A stretch of 64,000 nucleotides of DNA, taken from Lunularia cruciata. Lineage: Eukaryota > Streptophyta > Marchantiopsida > Lunulariales > Lunulariaceae. Below, in pieces: positions 33,761-45,800 of the stretch. Location: contig OX419761.1 in NCBI GenBank assembly GCA_948567375.1, forward strand, positions 1,552,501-1,616,500. The letters are read 5' to 3'. The notes under the pieces were generated by a model. The model had not been told where the DNA came from and searched no databases. It was given only the letters and a program-made list of their open reading frames with translations. Each line of letters opens with the position of its first letter. Position 1 is the stretch's first letter. A program made the position numbers and the translations under genes.

Positions 33761-36700
33761 TTCTTACCAATCTTTAAAATCTTAACAATGTGACTTTATG
33801 TGAGCTCTTGAATTCAAACAAGAATAATATTCATATAGGTACTTATCCACTTAGAGGAATGGTAAATTATAGGTTAAGAGGAGTTAACTGAAAAATAGGT
33901 GGCCAATGCCTGGGATGCAGACTTCAAATTCAATAGGTAGGTGGCCAATGCTTGGGATATTGTAAAGTGACACTAGCAGGTGAGATATGAGCTTTGTGAT
34001 CAGTTCAGCTCTTATGATGTGGTACCTTTCAGGAAAGGTTAAATACTATACCATGGTTGTAGTTGTCAAGGTGATTGGGCCCAAGGAAGATCTCATTTGC
34101 TCCTCAATTTTCATGTCTTAAGACCTTATTTTTAAAGTACCATAGTATCAACAATCTTGTACAAACAAAGCACAATGATGTGAATACAAATCATAGTTTT
34201 GGGGACTACTTCAAAAATGGTTGATTGGAATTAAGTCAAGCAAAAGAGGAAGATGCAAAAATTCCAAAAAAAAGTGACCTTTGTTTCAAATGAACTATTA
34301 CCCTCAAGAGTCTTCTAGACTTAATCTACAATGAGCCTTATCATTGATTAGTTACATTTTCATCATGCTCAAAAGTTGGCGACATTACCTTCTTATATTG
34401 ACTTCACCCAAGAGGTTAAACAAGAAACAATAGATAGTCATATAGTGACATTTTTATCTCAGTTTAGTCATTTCTGATCTGTATCCTTGAGTGAATGATC
34501 TGTTCTTACCAAATACACTATAAGTCCGTGAACACTAGGTTGTCACAAAGTGCATCTTCTATTTCATCATTTTGTGTATATGTTTAGGATTTTGATTCAT
34601 TATAATTTTCTTATAACATTCTAAAACTTACCGAGTTAAATCATTGCACACATTATTCAAAAATACCAATCAAAGATGTTCAAATAACTCTCTTAATTGA
34701 CAAATATTTACAAAGTATAAACCTAGAAGAAGCTACTTAAAAATTGATGTTTTTTACTATAGAGAGTATTTTCATAATTATTATTTTTTCTATAATAGTT
34801 TTGAATGGTGATTCCTCTCAATAAAGTACTACACATAAAACCAAACATCTGTATCGTGTCTCATCATTATCTTGCACATAATATAAAAGACCTCTCCAAC
34901 ACTTAGATGATGTGGTTTTGTTTGGATAACATACATTGACTAAAATTACCAACAATCAAAACACCTTGCTCTCAATGGATTTTTAAAGATATAAGAGATG
35001 TCTTTTATTTTAATATATTTACAAATATGCTATTAAACCAAAATGTGTTCAGGAAATTCCTTATTACTAAACCTAAATATCATACAATAATCAAAATAAA
35101 CAACTAAATTGTAGATATTCTCACTTACAAACATGAAATAGATTGATATTGTATATTTTCAATAAATAGAAAATAATAATTTTAGTGGTGAACAATGGCA
35201 TTATCTCTTTATGAAAGGATGATAAGATTCTACATGAAAACATATAATTCAAGATGAAGGTGAGGTGAAAAAGGACATTTGATCTTTTAACAATCTTTCT
35301 TGTTTATGTTGCAAATTTTATATTATTATTGATTAACCATGACCAAATGAACCTTACTATGGGGCATATAAAAAGGAATTTGAATATGCACTTCCTTGAA
35401 AATAGAACTATTTTTAAAGTGTTTGATGTTGATCCAAAATAGCATGTATGCTTTATATTGAAAGAAAACTAAAATTTGTTCCTTTTCCTTTTAATTATAA
35501 ATATAAGTATCTTCTAGAACTTATTTGTATAGCCACAAGGCATATTGGTGGCAATTTATGAAATAAAGAATTCAATTTTTATACATTTCAATGCATATTT
35601 ACTCTCCGCAGTGTCTTCTTGACCTTCAATTTCAATGTAAAATTTTATATGTAGAACATTGTAAATTATAATCAAGTATAAAATATTCATATGATTTATG
35701 AGCTAATAATCATATTTTAATATTTGATTAAAAATTAATATACTATCTTTCAACATTGAATGGTAGAAAATGTCCAATCAAATTTTTCAGTAAGGCACAA
35801 TAGAGAATAATAATACAATCTAATGGCCATAAATAACTAGTGTAATTACCTTCCAACATCTTATTTTTATAATTGGAATCATCGACAATGAAATTTTATG
35901 AGTGATCTACATACTTCTTTTTTTCAAAGATTAGGTTGATTACACTTTAGAGTCTACATTTGGAAAGGGAAAATTTGCTGATAGGGAGCTTAAAGATTCA
36001 AGGTATAACATCTTATATAGCTATAAACTTCAACGCATTATATGGATTATCTGTAGAGTGCACTGGATAGTATACAGATGAAAATAAAATAAAATAGAAC
36101 AGGTTTTAGGTAGTTTATAACTATTAACTTCAATTGTATTACATGACAAATCTGTAAAATACACTTGATGTTGTATAGTATTTTAAAAGATAACAAAAAG
36201 TTCATGAATTCCTTGAAAGTTCCGTTAGAAGCATCCTCCATACCATATGCGCAACAAATGGAACTGTTGAACTTAAGTTTTCCTATTAGCATTGTTTTGC
36301 AAGCGGAAAAGTTTCCTAGTGGGAAATACATAGCTTAGTTGAAATTGAAGGGTAGTACATTCAGTTTCAGATAATCCGACAAGAGGCATTTAAGAAAAAT
36401 TTAGAAAAATTCCTAAGTTGTTAAACTCAAGAAGTGAAGGTCTCATATTTTGATCTGCCGATTGTAGCATTAAAATGTCAATTTGTCAACTAATTCTAAT
36501 GCCATGGTGAACCCAATTTCGCAAGAGCTAGGAAAGGAATGAAAGGTGAGTATGTATATGTATCGTGTTGTAAATGAAATTCCTATCTACTAACTCCAAA
36601 ATTCTGGGATGTCAAATAAATGCAAACGGTAGAGGATATTTTCAAATCTACATTGTCTCATGTGAAAACATATATTATGCAACTTCTAGAAAAACAAGAT

Positions 36701-38090
36701 AGAGTTTAAAGAATACTACCTATTCTTTTGTTTCATATAGAGCAGGATGGATTCTACGGTCCATAATCTGGATACATTGTTCGTAGACTGAAAGAAATAC
36801 AAGACCAAACGTTGCGTAACCAAGAGAACGTATCAGGCAAATATGGATTCACATCGGGAGCTTTAGAGTGATTACTAGAGCTGCTCTTCTTTTTATGACA
36901 CAGACACTAGCTTTGCAAAGGTCGGGCTACTTATATTTATCTCAGGAAAAGCATATATGTAATCCATTTTGCAATTTTTTCCCTTAACTAACTTGTGAAA
37001 CACGACAAAGCGGGAGGTAACATCCGCCAATTCTAGGAGAAAGTAACGTTTAGGGGGATTGAAGAACTGTTTAAGGTCTATTCGTAACCTTTTGACCGTA
37101 AGTGTATAAGGATCTCCGTTTTGAATCCTTCATGTTCGTTCTTTAACAACCGCAAATCCCAAAACTAGTTCAGGTAAGACAATGTATATCCAATTCGAGG
37201 CTTATTTCAAATTCGAATAAGCGAGAAAAAGATTAACTTTCTTCCAATCGCTTGAAGCGCCATAGAGTTAAAACTAGGCGGGATGAGTACATTTCTCGGA
37301 CCGGTTTTGGTATCTAAGGACAAAAGAATGTGAAATGTAACTCAAGTTAAAATATGATCATATTTTAACTTGAGTTGTATATGCTCACAAGAGTGAGAAT
37401 TCAGGTTCACTAGAGCGTGAATCAAAAGGCAAAAGGTAATAAAAAATGAATTACAAATCAATGAGCTTGCCGACTTTCTATGTAGTAGATATATGGTTCA
37501 TATCGCGTTCTTTTCACACACTCATCTTGACCATGTGGGCACGGCTACGAGTAGGGCTGCAGACGTGCGGCCTTCCTTCTTCTTTGGTAGTCTGTACTAA
37601 ACCGCGAAACCATGACATGGAGTGCAGGTTTGGTTCAATGTTTCCGGACAGGAATGCACCATGATACGATGCATCTGGCTGCAAATTGGTCAGTGTTACC
37701 AGTCTGCTGTTCTCCCAAGACTACTTCAAAGGTAAAGACAAAAGTGAAAGGGGAAGACATATCCACTACTTTGACCAGGTGCAGTGTCTGCTAAAACAAG
37801 ACCACGTTCGATGCATCATAACGACCTTGGCCCTTAACGTCTACGTACTCCGGACTCTTCGTCAACTACAGCATGCGGTTTCAGACGTAACGAACTCTTC
37901 AAGCTGTTGGATTGGTTCGAACCAGAGTATGATCGTAGCTATCCCGGCTCGGAATTCGGAGACAGGGCCCATGAGACAACTGATTCCCTACAGTCGGGCT
38001 AGTTGAGGAAACAGGGAAATTATTTGATGGAATTCAACGAGGTGGAGTGTTTATACCTCCGCATTGGCGGGACCACCATTCCTGTGTTTA
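33760..38090. other. AT-rich DNA, no supported gene
   Basis: No domain-bearing frame, RNA gene or complete repeat recognised. Base composition rises from about 36900, where frames at 37446-37664 and 37686-38006 are open but carry no recognisable motif. Confidence 0.55.
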
Positions 38091-38130
38091 TAACACTGTA
38101 ATAAACCTATACAACAAGATCAATATTAGA

Positions 38131-38327
38131 ACATCCAAACGAAAAAATAAAGTACAACTGTTGAATAGCATCTCTGAAGAAAATGAAGAAAAATATAGGG
38201 TTCTGAAGAAAATGAAGAAAAATATATGGTTCTGAAAAATAGAAGTACATCCAAAAGAAAAACAATTAAAGGATACAACTGTTGAATAATATACGCTAAA
38301 GAAAATAAAATCACAGGGTTCTGAAGA
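38131..38327. repeat. Local direct duplication, about 117-bp period
   Basis: Two blocks (about 38131-38207 and 38248-38327) share ACATCCAAA, TACAACTGTTGAATA and GGGTTCTGAAG in the same order. Confidence 0.75.
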
Positions 38328-38764
38328 ATGCACAAAAAGAAAGAAAGCCTTCAAGGAAAAAAGACCACATCTCTAAAAGGAAAAAAAGAACATAATAATA
38401 AAAGAAGTTTTAATTCTAAACCAAAGAAATCATACTAAAAGTCATAATTCAATAATCATTCTAAATAATCTAGTAAGCTAAATCGTAAAATTATTTTTAA
38501 CAACCTAGAGTTCATTAAGGACGTAATAGCCAGTAAAAGGTGAAAATGTTCTAGATGTAAAACCTTTCCCTGCTCATCTATGTAAATTAAATGTTATCGA
38601 GTGTTACAAGTTGACTAAAATTCTCCATCTAAAATATGAAACGAATGCATTCATATTTGTAAATCTAATGTCTTGGAGTGGCACAGGATGACTAAAATTC
38701 TTTATCTAAAATATGATATGAGGGTAGCCAGTTAAACGATTATAACTCCCCTCTCTGAAATAAA

Positions 38765-39352
38765 GTTATACTGTATTCCGTAAAAACTATCTAAATGATG
38801 GTGTAAATACACAAAAAATCTCTAATGCTATCCTGAGGTATAAAAACATCTAAAAGCCAGTCTGGATGCATAGTGGTCTTCCTAAACCATGAAAATGATT
38901 TTATAATCCACACATGTGGTTACTCCAACAAAAATTGATGGTCACAAAGAATTTATAACCATCACATGTGTGTCTCATCAATATTGGTGAAAATTATAAT
39001 ATCCACCTCTCAATCTCAACATGAGAGGAGGTAAGCGGAGCAAGTCCAAACTACCTCTCATTTCTAAGGTGAAAATTATAGAATCTTTAATATTAAATAG
39101 TATCATAGTTTGTATTTCGTAAAAAAACTAATTAATTATGGTGTAGATGCATCAAATTTCTAATGCTATCGGAAAGTATAAAGCATCTCAAGCTAGTTCG
39201 GATGCTAATAGTCCTCCTTACCCATCATCAAGATAATATAGACCACACATGTGATTACGCGCAGCAAAATTTGTACTCATAAAGGATTAATAACCACCAC
39301 ATCAAGAATGTGTGTCTCATCAATATTAATGAAAGTCATAATATCCACATCT
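38765..39352. repeat. Direct duplication, 342-bp period
   Basis: Blocks 38765-39010 and 39105-39352 share TCTAATGCTATC, CCACACATGTG, TGTGTGTCTCATCAATATT and ATAATATCCAC at a constant offset of about 342 bp, with moderate divergence. Confidence 0.85.
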
Positions 39353-39359
39353 TATAAAT

Positions 39360-42040
39360 AAATTGCTATATCGAACTGAATTGTAACCACTCTTTGCAAA
39401 TATATAAATACATGCCTCTTTATTCTCTATATGTGTTCAATATCTGTATGCAATGCATATATTTTATATATTTTGTGTCTAAACACTAAATCCTATTCTC
39501 TACAACGTGTGTTTATCGTGGTAATATATGTTCAATAATAATTCACATCACCTACTATTAATCTATACAATCAACTGCCAGATGAGACAGAGCACCTGCT
39601 AGAGCGTACATAAGTAAACTCTTATGGATTCGTGGAACTAATAAGTGACCCTTGAGTTTGACAAATATAAGATAAAGATTTAAGATAGTCTTATTACCCA
39701 CTTGCTTCTCACACCTCAAAAATCCTGAGCTATCCCACAAGTAAAACGTGAGCACACAATCTAATCTTTAATTAATCCTATCACTAAACATGCATAGGAA
39801 ACCGTAGTAAACTGTAGACTAGAGCTTGATCCGCGATTCACAGCTCTTACATGCTTACTCCCACTTAGGATTCAAAAGTAGTGTCTGCCATACTAAGAAA
39901 TTGCAATAATGGATATGTGACACGGCTGACATTAGTTGTCAATTGTTGACCGGTTCAACATAGTTACGAGTATAGCATCTTGTCGGTGACGCAGCGTGGA
40001 TCCCACTTCACTCCAAGTTCTTTCACCCTATGAATCTTATTACGGGCGAAAAGTGCATCTCGTTATCACACAATCATAGGAGGTTTCTAATCTCTGTGTT
40101 CCTGCACGATACTTATGTTACCAATAACACAGAATCTATGGCACCGTGGATTGGACAGCAAAGCAAGTCTAGCTCTGTAGAAGCAGACCTCTACCAACTT
40201 AAAATCCGAGGAAGGTGTTTGTTGTAAAGAAGCGCTATCATTCAGTTATCATGGCGCTTATCCTCCATGTTGTTGTGTGTCATATTTGTAAGCTTTATAT
40301 TGAGTAGATCGCACTTGGATAAGAGATTCTTAAATCCAAATCTTGCATTTATATAAGATTTCATCTATTGAACAATTCTCTATCACAGCGACTCGTACAT
40401 GTGGTTTGCGACACTGAGAATGTCTCCTACGAGGTCCTTCTCTGCCTCCGAGCAGCACCTTTAAGTTCACCTTAATTGTTATTTGTCACTTTTGGATTGG
40501 TTTGACGGAGTTGCGTCGCTTGGAAAATTTGTGGGCCACCTTTTGAGAATCTTGAAGTCCAATAGAACCTGTACAAGCTAGGTTCACAAATGACCTGAAG
40601 TCCAACAGATTAGATTCACGAGGATCTTGCTTATTCGTTGCGACAAATCTTCGTTGGAAGTTGAATAGAACTGGACCGTATCCTTTCACTATATCTCGAC
40701 TCCTTATTCGTACTATTCCCGTCCATGTATATCTACACCGTGTCTCGGAGAGTGATCGGCACATCTCCCTTTCTGCTTGTCTTGTGTATCCAGGGTCAAC
40801 TATATCGGAAATACTGTGGAGCAGAATCTAGTAGTGCAGAATATATCCCTGAGTAATTACTTCTGAAGTGACTCGGTCATCTTTAAACTTCATAATTCCT
40901 TATAATTTAACTTGAATGTTTCCTTGTAAATCTGCCGAGGTTACTCAAAGATATTGAATCGTACATATTAGAGATATCCAGGAGTGACTGGACGCTCCGG
41001 TTTTTATATTCATCACAAATGATGTTAGAGTGGAAGTTCTGCATGAAGCGGCCGTATACGGGTTGGGCATGAATCTCATTGCCACTTTATTATCTGGTCC
41101 CGGCAACTCGATATCAATTGCAGAACAAAGCTAAAATGATAGCTTGTTAGGAAGCTGATTCATCTGGTTACTCCTTACATGCGGTTCTCAACCTCTAAGC
41201 GAGATAGTTCCACGGCACTTCCTGCGCAGCAGCTACCTGGATCGACATGGCGGTTTCTCTCCTCTTGCAAGTGTCACGCGTGATTTCATCCAGAAGATTC
41301 ATGAAGTTTTTGCTGCGTAGGACTCCCTGCTGAGAGTGTGAGCAGCTCCAGGAGTGTCCACGATGGTCCTGGCGAATGTTCACAGTAGCAGTTTCACCGT
41401 CTCGGTATTGTGACTTTACGAGAAGGATTCTATGGAGAAGAATAGGATCGGCGCACAAGGAGGATTTACTCTAAGGTGACAAGAGTCACCTTTGTGTTTG
41501 TTTTCCGGATCCACGAACGTGCTCAATCTATGGTCCCACACGCTATCCATTCAACCGGGCCATAGCTGTCACCTAGTCAGGAGAGACATCCCCTGTTTCA
41601 CCCGTTGACAAGGGTGGGACAAGCTACAGAACTTTACAAGGGTAGGACTTGCTAGAAGCACCCTGCCTTCCACCTGAACAAACTAGGGTGAAAAGTAGGT
41701 ACCTGTAAAGACCATAATGGGGATGAAGTGATGGTTATAAAACGAGGTTTCAGGGGAGAATTTTCGCGGAGATTTTAGTTAGTGATGGTGCTGAGTCTTT
41801 GGAGGGAACGGAGTGAGAATGATTATCCTAGTCCGCTCCTTAGGGAAGAAAGACATTTGACCGACGGGAGATTGAATCTCTAGAATCTGTGTGATCTCTT
41901 CATCAAGCGTTCCCTGTGGAAGATTGACGGCGTCGTGTAAACGCGGACAGCCCAAGCAACTGAATGGCTGTGAAGGAAGGTGGGTCCCCGAGATCCTGTC
42001 AATTTTAAAATGGTGGATCTGCATCTTGAATGTCGTCCGT
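39360..42040. other. Intergenic DNA before the GH31 gene
   Basis: No supported gene. A TATA-like TATAAAA at 41736-41742 could belong to the GH31 promoter, but it is 1.1 kb from the start codon. Confidence 0.5.
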
Positions 42041-42041
42041 C

Positions 42042-42051
42042 GCCACGTGGC
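42042..42051. promoter_or_regulatory. Perfect palindromic G-box upstream of GH31 gene
   Basis: GCCACGTGGC, about 835 bp before the GH31 start codon; the core is the high-affinity bZIP/bHLH site of plant promoters. It may lie in promoter or in a long 5' leader. Confidence 0.4.
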
Positions 42052-42885
42052 TAGGAAGAATATTCTGGGAGTGAATCTCTGTCTTGCTCTCGTGCTTCGT
42101 ACCCCTGGTCTCTCTTTTATAAGTAGCGCGTGATCGATATTCCTCTTTTTCCTCGACATAATTTTCTTTGCTGATGAAATGGTTCGATCATTCTTGATCA
42201 TAAGCAGACGGCGGCGAATATATCTGAAGTAATTTCGGATCACCTCAGCCGGGTCTTTAGGCGGCTGCTGCAGCTTTGACTGCAGCAAGAGAGACGGTCT
42301 TGAGCCAGAAGCTGATAGAACTGTGAGAAGGTACGTTTGAGAAGGAGCGGTTTGCAATTCTCAAGGAGTGCTATCGGAGCGAGTTTTCTACAAGGAGAAG
42401 ATATCATAGATCTCCTGTCAATTATAAACCACTCAGGAAGAAATTTGTGGATTTCTTGCATTCATTTTCTCATCTTCTCCACATTTTTCCCGTACTGTGG
42501 TCAGCAAAAACCATTTCGTTGGGTGAACAATTGCACCAAATTCGATCAAACATGCAATCGTCTCATTTGATATCATCTCTGTATGGCAAACCTCAATTCA
42601 TTACAGAGGATCTGAATCGTTTTTGAGGTTAGATGTGAACTTCCTTGAATTGCATCAGAATTTAGTCTGTGAACTAGATTCAGTCTTCTTTCTTGCTCCT
42701 CTCTTCACGTTCAAGACCGTTTCAGTAAACGTGTCTTAAATAGTGAACATCAAAGGCGAGTGTCATAAACTGCAACTTGAGAATCAAACCCAACAATTGG
42801 AAATTTTCATTGTTCTGTCTGGTCAACGATCAAATTCTAGACTTGCGGCAATACAGAAAGGAGTTGGTTGGGGGAAAGGACTCTG

Positions 42886-45800
42886 ATGAAGAAAAATCCA
42901 AACAGCGGCTCGAGACGGATCAATAATCCGTTTCCGAAGCAGCCAGCGGGACTGGGATTTGTGAATGGCGATTTGCTCTTTAATACGGCATCTACTCCCT
43001 CACAAAGTCACACGGCAGGTCAAGGATTTGAAGTTAGATGGCAAGTAGAGGATGGACGCGGTACTCTTCAAGTGTTCCACAACACAGAACCAGAGAGAGT
43101 TCTATGGAGCACAGTTCCAGGCCGCTCCTTTGTCTCAGCAGCATTAGGCACGGATTCTTTCGAGGAAAGCAGAGGTTCTTTTGCAATTCACGACAAGATC
43201 GACATTCTCTGCAGCCATCAGACTCTGGAGAAAATCACTATAGCATGGCCATCTGAGACGTTCGGCACCCATGGTTTCCCTGCCATGAATTCAAGTGGGC
43301 TGGGCCAGTATTTCGACAAGCGCTTTGCACTCCAACAACCCCAGTTCGGAACTTCTGTTGACGCTGATGGCGTTAAAGTGTGTACCAGCGGGCCCTGCGT
43401 GATCGTCACAGGTTGTCTGTACTCAGATCCAAAGCTGGCCAGAGAGCAATTGGCTTCCTTTGCCAAGGTTTCTGCTACTGATTTCAACTTTGGCTCGAGC
43501 TCACCATTTTATTTCTCTGGGGATAGTCGAAGACAGGAAAGGCAAGGCTGTTTGGGATTTCTTTCTCAAGAACAGAGAGTAGGGGTACGCTACTCTTTGA
43601 AGTTTTACGAAAACAGAGAGCATCAGTTAGGCTTTTCGGTCAGTTTGGGCCAACCTGCAAGGTTTGAGTCTTTCTTTATGGCCAGTGCGTACATTGCAAA
43701 GGTTAAGAGCAGCACTATAGGTCCTTGTCCTGGCCCTGAATTCCAGAGACAAAAGGTGTTGGAGAGAAGTTTCAGTAACTGCTTTGAGCATCCGACAGGG
43801 GATTACCAACAATTAGCTAGTCCTGATAAGACGCATTGGTTATGGTCCGAGGCACCGGTTTCTGCTTTTCCCGGGGGATCAGTTGGTGGTGGTAGTAGAC
43901 CACACAGACCAAAAAGCTCCTTCATCTCTCACAGCCCCGAAAGCTCTTTGAGACGGAAAAGTATTTCCATAGCAGATTTCAGGACGTTTAGTCTCTCTAA
44001 GTGCGTGAGTGGACGAACCAGCTTTCTTTCAGAGCTTGCCAATTCTAGAGTCCTGTCCCCGCAGGATGAGCACTTGCAGTTGCCGAAATTGAATAGGATT
44101 CAGGTAACGTACGCGACGAATAAAAGTGAGAGGTTCTTCGGATTTGGGGAGCAATTTTCCCATTTCGATATGAAAGGAAAGAGGGTACCTATTTTCGTGC
44201 AAGAACAGGGACTTGGTAGGGGTGACCAGCCTATCACTGCTCTCGCCAACATTGTCTCCAACAGGTGAGAAGCCAACTCTTCCTGGAATGAAGCCCCTTG
44301 TGTGGCACTGCGAGTTTCGCCAGTGGAGAAGAATTAGGGCAGATATTTCTTCTTAGGAGACTCTTCCTTCGACACTTACTCGAACCCTGGTCTCAACTTT
44401 TGTCAATAGTATTTATGATGTGCCGAGGTATAATCATCCGACATGTAACGAGCAACAACTGAGTTTATTTGTCGGGATTTGACTGCTACAGATCAGGAGG
44501 AGCTTGGCATACCACTTATGCACCAGTACCTTACTACATTACTTCAGAAATGCGGTCACTGTATTTGGAGGGATATGAGTACTCAGTTTTTGATCTGCGA
44601 CATCATAACGCCGTCCAAGTGCAGGTGAAGGATAAGTTTCAACGTTTTGAATGTTCGCAGTAGGAACTGATAGATTTTCTGTCTGGATTGCCTGTACCAT
44701 ATTAGATGCAATGTCATCGGTGAGGCTTGCGGTCTCAAGCTAGTGCTCATAGATCTTTGCATGGCCACCATTTTCATCTTCCTCTGTAATTTGGTCCACA
44801 GGTTCATGGTGGATACATGCAAGGCCGGATATTGCACGGGAGGACACCCATTGAAATCATAAAGCAGTACACAGCCGCAATTGGGAGGATGCGGGAGCTG
44901 CCGGCATGGATTTTGAAGGGGGCCATTGTAGGAATGCAGGGAGGCACCACTGCTGTTCGGAAAGTGTGGCAACAGCTAAAAGACATGGATGTTCCACTTG
45001 CTGCCTTTTGGCTTCAAGTATGTATCTTGTCCCTGAGCTGCGAGTATGCTTGTCTCGTGGTTCAATCTGTGTCTCTGCATTAGAGAAACGAGAAGTTTCA
45101 TTTGAAGTCAAGTCAAATACGCTGTAAAGAGAGTTCTCTTTGTTGACATTTGAATAAAATGGATCCAGGACTGGGTGGGACAAAGGAAGACGAGCATAGG
45201 ATGGCAACTGTGGTGGAACTGGGAGGTGGACAAAGATCATTACCCTGGATGGGAACAACTTGTGAAGGATCTTCGCTCTCATGGCATTCGGACCATGGCC
45301 TACTGCAACCCGCTACTAGCTCCGGTTGGTATCTCTACTTTATTCAGTTAAGGAGTGATTAACATCTAAAAATTCTGTTGATGTGGAGATACTAACGTGT
45401 GAAAGTCTTTGAGAGAAACTTCAAAAATAGCGCATTATATATCGATCAATCGTCTGTTCCCCGTGTGATTCTGTCTTATATCGAATTCTCTTGCAGACAC
45501 ATGAGAAGCTGAATCGACGAAGAGACTTACTGGAGGAAGCTCATTGTGACGATCTTGTAGTAACTACACACAGTGGATCGCCCTACATGATCCCGAACAC
45601 AAGCTTTGATGCAGCCATGATGGACTTGACAAACCCTGCTGCTCGTGCATGGCTCAAGGACATCCTTCATGAAATGGTCCAAACCGGCGTGAGAGGCTGG
45701 ATGGCAGATTTTGGAGAAGCTTTGCCTCTGGATTCTTCAGTCTTTTCAGGTTCGACATTAATGTTTCTACACAGGTTCTTATGGACTAAAGATCAGACAC

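Noticed and set aside
41779-42357. 192-codon open frame on the minus strand upstream of the GH31 gene
   Set aside because: No domain, biased and low-complexity composition, and it overlaps the likely promoter and leader of the GH31 gene; length alone is not enough.
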